Source of the DNA: Bradyrhizobium ottawaense
GTDB lineage: Bacteria; Pseudomonadota; Alphaproteobacteria; Rhizobiales; Xanthobacteraceae
Assembly (NCBI RefSeq): GCF_002278135.3
Contig: NZ_CP029425.2
Coordinates: forward strand, 1,836,001-1,900,000
Length of the DNA stretch: 64,000 nucleotides
Direction: 5' to 3'
Shown: positions 16,563 through 25,243 of the stretch, in pieces
How positions within the stretch are numbered: the stretch's first letter is position 1
Layout of the letters: every line of letters begins with the position of its first letter
Made by a program: the position numbers and the translations under genes
The notes under the pieces: generated by a model
Databases searched by the model: none
What the model was told of the DNA's origin: nothing
Seen by the model: only the letters and a program-made list of their open reading frames with translations

Positions 16563-17977
16563 CTGTGGCTCCCAAGCGCGAAGACTATGACGTCGTGGTG
16601 ATCGGCGCGGGACCCGCGGGCCTTGCCGCCGCTGCGACATCCGCCGAAGCCGGCTTGTCCACGCTGCTGCTCGACGAGAATGTCGGCCCGGGCGGTCAGG
16701 TGTTTCGCGCGATCTCTTCGACGCCGGTAACCGATCGCAATCAGCTCGGCGCCGATTATTGGGTCGGTGCCGATCTCGTGCAGTCGCTGCGTGCGACCAG
16801 CGCCGAGGTCATTCATCGCGCGACGGTCTGGAGCCTCGACCGCAACCTCGAGATCGCCGTCTCGGTCGGCGGTGCCTCCGCCTTCGTCAAGGCGCAGCGC
16901 GTGATCCTTGCGACCGGCGCACTGGAGCGGCCGTTTCCAATACCCGGCTGGACGCTGCCGGGCGTGATGACCGCGGGCGCCGCGCAGACGATGCTGAAAT
17001 CGTCGGCTCTGGTTCCCGATGGCCGCACGGTGATCGCAGGCCAGGGGCCGCTGCTGTGGCTGCTCGCCGCGCAGATCCTGCGCCTCGGCGGCCGCATCGA
17101 CCGCATCCTCGACACCACCGAGCGCGGCAATTACTTTGCGGCGCTTCCGCACGCCTTCGCGTTCCTGACCTCACCCTATTTCGCCAAGGGTCTCGCGATG
17201 ATGCGCGAGGTGAAGGCCAAGGTGCAGGTCGTCTCCGGCGTCGCGGAGCTCTCGGCGGCCGGCGACGGCCAGCTCGCCAGCGTGAGCTATGTCGCCGGCG
17301 GCAAGCGCGAGACCATTCCTGCTGACCTTCTGTTGCTGCATCAGGGCGTCGTGCCCAACGTTAATCTCGCGATGTCCGCAGGTGTCGAGCATCGCTGGGA
17401 CGATCTGCAACTGTGCTGGTCGCCGGTGCTGGATGCCAGCGGCAGTTCGTCGGTCGCCGGCATTGCGATCGCCGGCGACGGCGCCGGCATCGGTGGTGCC
17501 AATGCCGCCGTGGTGCGCGGCCGCATCGCGGCGCGCGCGGCAGTCGAAGCGTTGGCACCCGCGGCTGCCGCAAAATTTCCGTCGATGGCAGCGTTGCGTA
17601 CCGATCTCGCCAAGGCCGAGCGTGGTCGTATCTTCCTCGATACGCTGTTCCGCCCCGCGCCGCAGTTCCGTATTCCCTCCGGCGACACCATCGTCTGCCG
17701 CTGCGAGGAGGTCACGGCAAAGGACGTTCTCGATTCCGTCGCGATCGGCGCGACCGGGCCGAACCAGCTCAAGGCCTATCGCCGCACCGGCATGGGCCCG
17801 TGCCAGGGCCGGCTCTGCGGCCTCACCGTCACCGAGCTGATGGCGCAGGCGCGCGGCAAGTCTCCGCAGGAGATCGGCTATTACCGGCTGCGCGCGCCGG
17901 TGAAGCCAATCACGCTCGCCGAGCTCGCGGCCGTTCCGAAAAGCGAGGCCGACGTCAAGGCGGTGGTGCGCGGATGA
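16559..17977 (+). CDS. FAD/NAD(P)-dependent oxidoreductase, dehydrogenase alpha subunit (HcnB-like)
   Basis: A 472-residue subunit. An N-terminal dinucleotide motif (VVVIGAGPAGLAAA, residues about 13-26) begins a pyridine-nucleotide-disulfide-reductase fold. Near residue 380 a BFD-like 2Fe-2S domain follows with CRCEEVT and, later, GPCQGRLC supplying four cysteines. This architecture defines HcnB/OoxA/D-hydroxyproline dehydrogenase alpha subunits. It overlaps the gamma gene upstream and the second FAD gene downstream (ATGA at 17974), giving a strictly coupled three-gene set. The complex probably sits at the inner membrane face and delivers electrons to quinone. Confidence 0.88.
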   Translation: MTVAPKREDYDVVVIGAGPAGLAAAATSAEAGLSTLLLDENVGPGGQVFRAISSTPVTDRNQLGADYWVGADLVQSLRATSAEVIHRATVWSLDRNLEIAVSVGGASAFVKAQRVILATGALERPFPIPGWTLPGVMTAGAAQTMLKSSALVPDGRTVIAGQGPLLWLLAAQILRLGGRIDRILDTTERGNYFAALPHAFAFLTSPYFAKGLAMMREVKAKVQVVSGVAELSAAGDGQLASVSYVAGGKRETIPADLLLLHQGVVPNVNLAMSAGVEHRWDDLQLCWSPVLDASGSSSVAGIAIAGDGAGIGGANAAVVRGRIAARAAVEALAPAAAAKFPSMAALRTDLAKAERGRIFLDTLFRPAPQFRIPSGDTIVCRCEEVTAKDVLDSVAIGATGPNQLKAYRRTGMGPCQGRLCGLTVTELMAQARGKSPQEIGYYRLRAPVKPITLAELAAVPKSEADVKAVVRG

Positions 17978-19095
17978 CAAGATGCGTGGATGCGATCGTC
18001 GTCGGCGGCGGCATCCACGGATGCTCCACCGCGTTGCATCTGTGCCTCGCCGGCCTGAAACCGGTGTTGATCGAGAAGGATTATGCCGGTCGCCACGCCT
18101 CGGGCGTCAATGCCGGCGGCGTCCGCCAGCTCGCGCGGCATATCCCGGAGATTCCGCTCTCGATCCGCTCGATGGGAATCTGGGAGAAGATCAAGGATCT
18201 CCTCGACGACGATTGCAGTTTCGAGAGCCACGGCCAGGTGCTGGTCGCCGAGAACGAGGAGGAGCTCGCGGTCTGCCGCGTGCGCGTGGCCGAGCTCAAT
18301 GCGCTCGGCTTCACCCACGAAGAGCTGATCGACGCGACTGAATTGCGCCGGCTGGTGCCCGCGGTGGCTGAAAGCTGTCCCGGCGGCGTGGTTTCGCGCC
18401 GTGACGGCGCGGCCAATCCGGCGCAGACGACGACGGCGTTCCGGCGCAAGGCCGAACAGCTGGGCGCCACAGTGCGCGAAGGCATGGCCGCCAGCAACAT
18501 CCGGTACAGTGATGGGCTCTGGCATGTCGATGTCGGCACTGAAACCTTTGCCGCGCCGGTGCTGGTCAACGCCGCCGGCGCCTGGGCCGGCAAGATCGCG
18601 GCGGCGCTCGGCGAGCCCGTGCCGGTCGAGACCGTGGCGCCGATGCTGATGATCACCTCGCGCGTGCCGCACTTCATCGACCCCGTCGTGATCCTGCGTG
18701 GGCGTAAACTCTCGTTCAAGCAATTCTCCAACGGCACGGTGCTGATCGGCGGCGGTCATCTGGCAACGCCCTATCAGGATCGCAACGAGACGGTGCTGGA
18801 CTGGAAGAGCCTCGCGACCAGCGCCCGCACCGTGTTCGAGCTGTTCCCGGTGATGCGCAGCGCCACCATCGTCCGCGCCTGGGCCGGGATCGAAGCGAAG
18901 ATGAAGGACGATATTCCCGTGTTCGGACCGAGCAGCCGTCACAAGGGCCTCTATCACCAGTTCGGCTTCTCGTTGCACGGCTTTCAGCTCGGCCCCGGCG
19001 CCGGTGCCGTGATGGCGGAGCTGATCGTCAACGGCGGCACCCAGACCCGCGTCGGTGATCTCGGCATCGACCGCTTCCATCCCTCAACGCTCTAG
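17974..19095 (+). CDS. FAD-dependent oxidoreductase, second beta-type subunit (HcnC-like)
   Basis: A 373-residue DAO-fold flavoprotein. The FAD motif is AIVVGGGIHGCSTALHL (residues about 7-23), followed by HASGVNAGGVRQLARH and the C-terminal WAGIEAKMKDDIPVFG block. It is related in fold to the 15040 product but not a close copy. Since one alpha and one gamma gene sit between them, the two beta-type proteins may be alternative catalytic subunits for different amines, or consecutive enzymes. The start overlaps the alpha stop by 4 bases. Confidence 0.87.
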   Translation: MTRCVDAIVVGGGIHGCSTALHLCLAGLKPVLIEKDYAGRHASGVNAGGVRQLARHIPEIPLSIRSMGIWEKIKDLLDDDCSFESHGQVLVAENEEELAVCRVRVAELNALGFTHEELIDATELRRLVPAVAESCPGGVVSRRDGAANPAQTTTAFRRKAEQLGATVREGMAASNIRYSDGLWHVDVGTETFAAPVLVNAAGAWAGKIAAALGEPVPVETVAPMLMITSRVPHFIDPVVILRGRKLSFKQFSNGTVLIGGGHLATPYQDRNETVLDWKSLATSARTVFELFPVMRSATIVRAWAGIEAKMKDDIPVFGPSSRHKGLYHQFGFSLHGFQLGPGAGAVMAELIVNGGTQTRVGDLGIDRFHPSTL

Positions 19096-19112
19096 CAACA
19101 AGAGGATATCTC

Positions 19113-19460
19113 ATGAGCATCACCCGCAGCATCCGCACGCCCATCATGCACCGCGCCGTCGAGGCCAATGGCTTCGTCTTCCTCGGCGGCACCATCGCCG
19201 ATGACACCAGCGTGTCCATGGGCGATCAGACCCGCAACATCCTCGGCAAGATCGCCGGTTATCTGAAAGAAGCCGGCACCGACAAGAGCCGCATCGTCAG
19301 TGCGTCGATCTTCGTCACGGATCTCTCCAAGAAGAAGGAGATGGACGCGGCCTGGACCGAGTTCTTCGGTGACAATCTGCCGACCCGCGCCACGGTCGGC
19401 GTCGCCGATCTCGGCGGCAGCGCGCTGATCGAGGTGGTGGTGACCGCGCTCAAGGGCTGA
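19113..19460 (+). CDS. RidA family enamine/imine deaminase
   Basis: A 115-residue RidA (YjgF/YER057c) protein. The family arginine is in LPTRATVGVADLG and the C-terminal ALIEVVVTALK strand is conserved. RidA enzymes hydrolyse reactive imines and enamines released by amino-acid oxidases or PLP enzymes, giving keto acids and ammonia. It is the last gene of the importer-dehydrogenase operon, 17 bases after the FAD subunit, where it would clear the imine product. A strong hairpin follows its stop. AAGAGGA serves as the ribosome site. Confidence 0.9.
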   Translation: MSITRSIRTPIMHRAVEANGFVFLGGTIADDTSVSMGDQTRNILGKIAGYLKEAGTDKSRIVSASIFVTDLSKKKEMDAAWTEFFGDNLPTRATVGVADLGGSALIEVVVTALKG

Positions 19461-19467
19461 TCGCGAC

Positions 19468-19500
19468 AGGGACGTCGGCGCTCTCCGCGCCGTCGTCCCT
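19468..19500 (+). terminator. Hairpin terminator after the dehydrogenase/RidA operon
   Basis: Arms 19468-19481 and 19487-19500 (AGGGACGTCGGCGC and its near-complement) pair at 13 of 14 positions around a 5-base loop, 8 bases after the RidA stop. No T-tract follows, so termination may need Rho. Confidence 0.55.
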
Positions 19501-19621
19501 CGAGCCGCGCCTTGATCTCGCGCTTCGATGGGACTAGTTAGAGGGTCCCCGATCAGGAACTTCGCAGCCATGGATTTTACCCCGACCGCAAAGCCCATCC
19601 GCCTTGCTCACGGGGAATTCC

Positions 19622-21235
19622 ATGCCTGCTTCAATCATCCTGTCGAATCTGTCGCTGTCCACGCCTGACGGCCGTCCTCTTCTCTCAAACATCGATCTGA
19701 CGTTCGGCGCCGAGCGGACCGGCCTCGTCGGCCGCAATGGCGTCGGGAAGACGACGTTGCTCGCGTCGATCTCCGGGGAGCATCTTCCCCAGGCGGGGCG
19801 CGTCGTCGTCAACGGAACCGTCGGTTTGCTGCGCCAGGATGTCCAGCTCCTTGCCGGTGCGACGGTGGCCGATTTGTTCGGAGTGCGAGGTCACCTCGCG
19901 CTGCTTCGCCGCGCCGAGCGGGGGGAAGTCTCGGCCGACGACCTCGCCGAGGTCGATTGGACTCTCGAGGCACGCCTACAGGCTGCGCTTGCACGTCTCG
20001 GGTTTGATCTCGCTCCCGACACCGAGCTGGAGCGGCTGTCCGGCGGCCAGATCACGCGGGTTCGCCTCGCCGCATTGGTCTTTGCCGAGCCGGACTTCCT
20101 GCTGCTGGACGAGCCAACCAACAATCTCGACCAGGACGGCCGCAAGGCCGTGATCGATCTCCTCGCGGCCTGGCGCGGCGGTGCGATCGTCGTCAGCCAC
20201 GATCGGCGCCTGCTCGATACGATGGATGCGATTGTCGAGCTGACGTCGCTCGGAGCCACGCGCTACGGCGGCAACTGGAGCCGTTACCGCGAACAGAAGG
20301 CGGTCGAGCTCGCCGCCGTCAGGCACGACCTCGCGCATGCCGAGAGGAAGCTATCCGAGATCGACGGCAAGGCGCAGGAGGCCGCGGAGAAGAAAGCGCG
20401 CAAGGACAGCGGCGGCAGGAAGAAGCGCGCCAAGGGCGACATGCCGCGCATCCTGGCGGGGGCGCGCAAGGATCGCAGCGAGGATACCGGCGGCAAGACC
20501 GCACAAATCGCCGAGCGGCTGCGCGCGGAAGCGCTTCAAGCCGTCGACACGGCGCGCGGGCGCATCGAAATTCTTCAGCCGCTCTCCGTCAAGCTGCCCG
20601 CGACCGGCCTGCCGGCGGCCAGGGAGGTGCTTTGGCTCGACCGCGTCAGCGCCGGCTATCGGTCGGAGCAGCCGGTCCTGCGCGATCTCTCATTTGCCGT
20701 CGTCGGCCCGGAGCGGGTCGCGCTTGTCGGGCCCAACGGCTCCGGCAAGACGACGCTGTTGAAACTCATCGCGGGGGATCTGCGTCCGCTCTCGGGCACC
20801 CTGCGGGTCAGGCCGGATTTCGCGCTGTTCGACCAGAAGGTCAGTCTGCTCGATCCCTCGATCTCCATCCTGGAGAATTTTGGGCGTCTCAATCCGAAGG
20901 CGGGAGCGAACGAATGCCATGCCGCGCTGGCGCGGTTCATGTTTCGCGCCGATGCCGCCTTGCAAGTCGCCGGAAGCCTGAGTGGCGGGCAGATGTTTCG
21001 CGCGGGCCTCGCTTGCGTGCTGGGCGGGTCATCGCCGCCGTCGCTGCTGATCCTGGACGAGCCGACCAATCATCTCGACATCGAGTCCATCGAAGCGGTC
21101 GAAGCTGGCTTGAGGGCCTATGACGGCGCGCTGCTCGTCGTCAGTCATGACGAAGCGTTCCTGCAGGCGATTGGGGTCACGCGGCGGCTCGACCTCGCCG
21201 CCAAGGTGTTGCGCACTCACGGCGGGATCGTCTGA
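19622..21235 (+). CDS. ABC-F family ATPase
   Basis: A 537-residue soluble protein with two ABC cassettes and no membrane helices. Walker A motifs are GRNGVGKTT and GPNGSGKTT; signatures are ERLSGGQITR and GSLSGGQMFR; Walker B blocks are FLLLDEPTNNLD and LLILDEPTNHLD. A charged linker rich in Lys/Ala/Glu (about residues 230-310) joins them. ABC-F proteins act on the ribosome as translation factors or in antibiotic resistance. ATG 19622 has GGGGAA 6 bases upstream; the in-frame TTG at 19604 lacks such a site. It stands alone between the catabolic island and dctA. Confidence 0.92.
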   Translation: MPASIILSNLSLSTPDGRPLLSNIDLTFGAERTGLVGRNGVGKTTLLASISGEHLPQAGRVVVNGTVGLLRQDVQLLAGATVADLFGVRGHLALLRRAERGEVSADDLAEVDWTLEARLQAALARLGFDLAPDTELERLSGGQITRVRLAALVFAEPDFLLLDEPTNNLDQDGRKAVIDLLAAWRGGAIVVSHDRRLLDTMDAIVELTSLGATRYGGNWSRYREQKAVELAAVRHDLAHAERKLSEIDGKAQEAAEKKARKDSGGRKKRAKGDMPRILAGARKDRSEDTGGKTAQIAERLRAEALQAVDTARGRIEILQPLSVKLPATGLPAAREVLWLDRVSAGYRSEQPVLRDLSFAVVGPERVALVGPNGSGKTTLLKLIAGDLRPLSGTLRVRPDFALFDQKVSLLDPSISILENFGRLNPKAGANECHAALARFMFRADAALQVAGSLSGGQMFRAGLACVLGGSSPPSLLILDEPTNHLDIESIEAVEAGLRAYDGALLVVSHDEAFLQAIGVTRRLDLAAKVLRTHGGIV

Positions 21236-21274
21236 TCCCGGCCGGCGGTCCTGATATGGCAGTGATTTTCAAAA

Positions 21275-21304
21275 ACCCGACGCCCTGCCCCCAGCGCGTC
21301 GGGT
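21275..21304 (-). terminator. Terminator hairpin downstream of dctA
   Basis: Perfect 9-base arms (ACCCGACGC/GCGTCGGGT) at 21275-21283 and 21296-21304. Read on the minus strand the stem is followed by TTTTGAAAATC, so it suits transcripts arriving from dctA, whose stop is about 120 bases upstream. It also lies between convergent genes. Confidence 0.55.
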
Positions 21305-21422
21305 GGAAAAAAATGAGTATCAATCCGTGATCCCAACGCAACTGTTGTGACGCGTCCCGCAGCAATTGACCACTCCGGGAAACTACCGCGTCGGAATCGC
21401 GCTGAGCCGGCTGGTTTGCAAC

Positions 21423-22757
21423 CTACGATGCTGCACTCCCGCCCGGCTCGAGCGCTTCGCCGATCTCGAGCGGGTGGGCCATGGTCTCGTGCAGCGCCTC
21501 GCGGTCGAGCTCGCCTTCGGAGATGCTGATGACCACGCAGGCGACGCCGTTGCCGATCAGATTGGTCAGCGCGCGGCATTCGCTCATGAACTTGTCGATG
21601 CCGACCAGGATCGCGATCGACTGGATCGGGATGTCAGGCACGATCGAGAGCGTCGCGGCGAGCGTGATGAAGCCCGCGCCGGTCACGCCGGAGGCGCCCT
21701 TCGAGGTGATCATGGCGATGCCCAGAATGCCGAGCTCCTGCCAGATGGTCAGATGCGTGTTGGTCGCCTGCGCCAGAAACAGCGTCGCCAGCGTCATGTA
21801 GATGTTGGTGCCGTCGAGGTTGAAGCTGTAGCCGGTCGGAATCACGAGGCCGACCACGGACCGCGAGGCGCCGAGATGCTCCATCTTCTGGATCATCTGC
21901 GGCAGCACCGTCTCGGAGGACGACGTGCCGAGCACGATCAGCAGCTCGTCCTTGATGTAGGCGATGAAGCGGAGGATCGAGAAGCCGGCGAGCCGCGCGA
22001 TCGCACCTAACACCACGAGCACGAACAGCATGCTGGTGAGATAGAACGTGCCGATCAGGGCGGCGAGATTGATCAGCGAGCCGAGGCCGTAGGCGCCGAC
22101 CGTGAACGCCATCGCGCCGAAGGCGCCGATCGGCGCCACGCGCACGATGATGCGGATGATGCCGAAGAACATCTTGGCGGCCTTGTCGATCGCGTCCGCA
22201 ATGGGCTCGCCGGCCTTGCCGAGAAAGGCGATGGCGAAGCCGGACAGGATCGAGATCAGCAGCACCTGCAAAAGGTCGCCGCGCGCGATCGCGCCCAAAT
22301 AGCTGTCGGGGATGATCGCCATCAGATGGGCGACGATGCCCTCTTCCTTGGCTTTGGTGACGTAGGTGGCGACCGAGTTCGGGTCGATCGTGGCGGGATC
22401 GATGTTGAAGCCGTGCCCGGGCTGCAGGATCTCACCGACCAGGAGGCCGACCGCGAGCGCGACGGTCGAGACCGTCTCGAAATAGATCAGCGACTTCAGC
22501 CCGACCCGGCCGACGCGCTTGAGGTCGCCCATCGAGGAGATGCCGTGCACCACGGTGCAGAAGATCACCGGCGCGATCATCATCTTGATCAGCGCGATGA
22601 AGCCGTCGCCGAGCGGCTTCAAGGCCTTGCCGAGATCGGGGTAGAAATAGCCGATCAGTACGCCGAGCGCGATCGCGATCAGCACCTGCACGTAGAGGAT
22701 CTTGTACCAGGGCTGTTGCCGGCGATGGATGGCTGGCTGGATCGCGACTTGTGTCAT
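21423..22757 (-). CDS. dctA: C4-dicarboxylate:cation symporter DctA
   Basis: A 444-residue DAACS-family symporter importing succinate, fumarate and malate with protons or Na+. It starts [21 protein letters not shown], then eight or so membrane segments with two re-entrant loops. The serine-rich stretch [14 protein letters not shown] and the [16 protein letters not shown] motif define the substrate and cation sites. ATG 22757 is chosen as DctA proteins begin just before the first helix at 'WYK-LY'. It diverges from the nucleobase permease. In rhizobia DctA fuels bacteroids and is often sigma-54 controlled, but I found no -24/-12 element in the 140-base gap. Confidence 0.93.
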   Translation of the reverse strand: MTQVAIQPAIHRRQQPWYKILYVQVLIAIALGVLIGYFYPDLGKALKPLGDGFIALIKMMIAPVIFCTVVHGISSMGDLKRVGRVGLKSLIYFETVSTVALAVGLLVGEILQPGHGFNIDPATIDPNSVATYVTKAKEEGIVAHLMAIIPDSYLGAIARGDLLQVLLISILSGFAIAFLGKAGEPIADAIDKAAKMFFGIIRIIVRVAPIGAFGAMAFTVGAYGLGSLINLAALIGTFYLTSMLFVLVVLGAIARLAGFSILRFIAYIKDELLIVLGTSSSETVLPQMIQKMEHLGASRSVVGLVIPTGYSFNLDGTNIYMTLATLFLAQATNTHLTIWQELGILGIAMITSKGASGVTGAGFITLAATLSIVPDIPIQSIAILVGIDKFMSECRALTNLIGNGVACVVISISEGELDREALHETMAHPLEIGEALEPGGSAAS

Positions 22758-22815
22758 AGAGTGGCCCAGGAACGCATTGAGTTTGCGTGATTTCGATCTT
22801 GCATGGCTTGCATCA

Positions 22816-22855
22816 TGTGATGGTCGCCGCAGAAGCGACAATCACATTTTTGTCT
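22816..22855 (+). promoter_or_regulatory. Hairpin plus T-tract in the nucleobase permease leader (possible attenuator)
   Basis: Arms 22816-22827 (TGTGATGGTCGC) and 22835-22846 (GCGACAATCACA) pair at 11 of 12 positions and are followed directly by TTTTTGTCTGTT. This is terminator-like and points toward the permease, about 50 bases before its start, although no plus-strand gene lies upstream that needs terminating. A 7-base direct repeat, CTTGCAT, lies just before (22798-22804 and 22807-22813). Confidence 0.45.
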
Positions 22856-22897
22856 GTTCGCACGAAGATCGGTCGCTGCACCGCAACTGGGGGGAAC

Positions 22898-24217
22898 ATG
22901 TCGACTTCATCAGGCTCCGGCCGGCGACAGCAGGGCTATTTCCCGCGTTGGACGTTGAAGACCTCAGGCGTGATCATGCCGGAGGACCGGCTGTCGTGGG
23001 GTCAGACGGTCGTCTCCGGTCTCCAGCATTGCGTCGCAATGTCCGGCTCGACGATCATCGCGCCGCTGCTGATGGGGTTCGATCCCAACGTCGCCGTCCT
23101 GTTCTCCGGCGTCGGCACGCTGATCTTCTTCGTCATCGTCGCGGGGCGCGTGCCGAGCTATCTCGGCTCGAGCTTCGCGTTCATCGCCGTCGTCATCGCC
23201 GCCACCGGCTATGCCGGGCAGGGGGCGAATCCCAATATTTCGGTCGCGCTCGGCGGCATCGTTGCCGCTGGAGTGCTCTATGGTGTGATCGCGCTGATCG
23301 TGATGTGGTCGGGAGTCGGCTGGATCGAGCGGCTGCTGCCGCCGGCCGTCACCGGTGCGGTGGTCGCGGCGATCGGCCTCAACCTCGCGCCCGTGGCGGT
23401 CAAGGCAGTAAGCGCCGGCACTTTCGATACGTGGATCGGGCTTGCGACCGTTCTGATCATCGGCGTGGTGGCCGTTGCGGCGCCAGGCCTGTGGCGCCGC
23501 CTGCCGATCATCCTCGGTGCGATCGGCGGATATCTTTTGTACTTGCTGTTCGCCAACGGGCTCGGCTTCGGCAAGCCGATCGACTTCACTCAGCTTTCGG
23601 CCGCGCCGTGGCTCGGCATGCCGAGCTTCACCACGCCAACATTCCAGGCCGATGCGATCTTCCTGATCGCGCCGGTTGCGATCATTCTCGTTGCCGAGAA
23701 TCTCGGTCACATCAAGGCCGTCGGCGCCATGACGGGCCGGAGTCTCGACGCCTATCTCGGCCGCGCCCTGTTCGCCGACAGTCTCGCGACCATCGTGGCG
23801 GCCTGCGGCGGGGGCACCGGCGTCACCACCTATGCCGAGAACATCGGCGTCATGGCGGCGACGAAGGTCTATTCGACATTGCTGTTCGCCTTCGCCGCCA
23901 TCGTGTCGATCCTGCTTGGCTTCTCGCCGAAATTCGGCGCGCTGATCCTGTCGATCCCGGGGCCCGTCATCGGCGGCCTCTCGATCGTGCTGTTCGGGCT
24001 GATCGCGGCGATGGCGGGCCGGATCTGGGTCGAGAACAAGGTCGACTTCGCCAATCCTGCAAACCTGATCACCGTCGCCGTGGCGCTGACCGCCGGTGCG
24101 GGCGACCTCACGCTCAAATTCGGCGCATTCACGATCGGCGGGATCGGCACGGCAACTTTTGGCGCCATCATCCTCTACCAGATCCTGACCTCGCCGCTGG
24201 CGCGGCGCGCGGAGTGA
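22898..24217 (+). CDS. Nucleobase:cation symporter-2 family permease (uracil/xanthine type)
   Basis: A 439-residue NCS2 permease with about 12-14 membrane segments. The NAT signature is visible as AENIGVMAATK (E-N-x-G-x4-T-K), near residue 315, and the early helix block is VSGLQHCVAMSGSTIIAPLL. ATG 22898 has an excellent GGGGG ribosome site; codons upstream encode nothing conserved. UraA/RutG-like pyrimidine or xanthine transport is likely; given the adjacent hydantoin-type enzymes, a cyclic ureide is an alternative substrate. Hairpin-T-tract sequence in its leader suggests transcription control. Confidence 0.9.
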   Translation: MSTSSGSGRRQQGYFPRWTLKTSGVIMPEDRLSWGQTVVSGLQHCVAMSGSTIIAPLLMGFDPNVAVLFSGVGTLIFFVIVAGRVPSYLGSSFAFIAVVIAATGYAGQGANPNISVALGGIVAAGVLYGVIALIVMWSGVGWIERLLPPAVTGAVVAAIGLNLAPVAVKAVSAGTFDTWIGLATVLIIGVVAVAAPGLWRRLPIILGAIGGYLLYLLFANGLGFGKPIDFTQLSAAPWLGMPSFTTPTFQADAIFLIAPVAIILVAENLGHIKAVGAMTGRSLDAYLGRALFADSLATIVAACGGGTGVTTYAENIGVMAATKVYSTLLFAFAAIVSILLGFSPKFGALILSIPGPVIGGLSIVLFGLIAAMAGRIWVENKVDFANPANLITVAVALTAGAGDLTLKFGAFTIGGIGTATFGAIILYQILTSPLARRAE

Positions 24218-24290
24218 TTCCCAGGGATGCACGAAAGGGATGGAACAAAACGCCGGTTCCATCGATGATGAGACATCCCGGAGAGAACCC

Positions 24291-25127
24291 ATGCCGCAAA
24301 CCGATCGCTCGACCTCCTTTCCCTCGCGCCTTGTTGGCCAATACGCCCTGGTGACCGGCGCCTCGCAAGGCATCGGTCGCGCCGTCGCCATCCGGCTCGC
24401 CCAGGAAGGTGCGACTGTTGCGATCAATTATTTCGAGAACGAGGAGCGGGCGGAGGAGACGCTGGCGCATGCACGCACGGCATCGGGCGATCGTGGCCAT
24501 GGCAAGCTCGATCATCTCATCGTCAGGGCCAATGTCGGCAACGCGCAGGAGATCGCCGCGATGTTCGAGACGATTTTGGCGCGCTGGAAGCGCCTCGATT
24601 GTCTCGTCAACAACGCCGGCTTCCAGAAGGAATCGCCGAGCGAGGCGCTCGACGTCGAGACCTATCGGCGCATCATCGACGTCAATCTCAACGGCGCCGT
24701 GCTCTGCGCCCAGAAGGCGCTCGCGCATTTCGTGGCGCGCGGGGGAGGGGGCTCCATCATCAACTGCTCCAGCGTGCACCAGATCATCCCGAAACCCGGC
24801 TATCTCGCCTATTCGATCAGCAAGGGCGGCATGGCCAATCTGACGCGCACGCTGGCGCTGGAGTTCGCCGGCCGCGGCATTCGCGTCAACGCGGTCGGGC
24901 CTGGCGCGATCGACACGCCGATCAACGCGGCCTGGACCGGCGATCCCGAAAAGCGCGGCGTCGTCACCAGCCACATTCCCATGGGACGCGTCGGTACGCC
25001 GGAGGAGATCGCCGCCGTGTTCGCCTTCCTCGCCTCGGACGATGCGAGCTACATCACCGGGCAGACCCTCTACGCCTGCGGAGGCCTGACGCTCTTTCCG
25101 GAATTCCGCGAGAACTGGGCGAGTTGA
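24291..25127 (+). CDS. SDR family oxidoreductase (glucose 1-dehydrogenase-like)
   Basis: A 278-residue classical short-chain dehydrogenase. The NAD(P) motif is TGASQGIGRA near residue 24, NNAG is present, and the catalytic Tyr-Lys is YSISK with Ser in NCSSVH. The N-terminal block MPQTDRSTSFPSRLVG is a short extension. ATG 24291 follows a GGAGAG site. It is 73 bases downstream of the permease on the same strand, so cotranscription is possible. The substrate, sugar or hydroxyacid, cannot be told from sequence. Confidence 0.87.
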   Translation: MPQTDRSTSFPSRLVGQYALVTGASQGIGRAVAIRLAQEGATVAINYFENEERAEETLAHARTASGDRGHGKLDHLIVRANVGNAQEIAAMFETILARWKRLDCLVNNAGFQKESPSEALDVETYRRIIDVNLNGAVLCAQKALAHFVARGGGGSIINCSSVHQIIPKPGYLAYSISKGGMANLTRTLALEFAGRGIRVNAVGPGAIDTPINAAWTGDPEKRGVVTSHIPMGRVGTPEEIAAVFAFLASDDASYITGQTLYACGGLTLFPEFRENWAS

Positions 25128-25243
25128 TCTCAGTTTGGGACTGTGAGGATGGCGGTCGGGCCGGGTAGGGGTCTGCGGCGCCGTGTGCTATCGACCGTGG
25201 ACGACGCTGCCGCTATTGGCAAGCGTCGACACATGAAGGGCTC

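Noticed and set aside
22758..22897. A sigma-54 promoter for dctA
   Set aside because: I looked for TGGCAC-N5-TTGC upstream of dctA on the minus strand and found no acceptable match.
22702..24354. A 550-codon plus-strand frame and a 487-codon minus-strand frame over the nucleobase permease
   Set aside because: They are out of register with the clear NCS2 signature and show low-complexity Arg/Asp composition.
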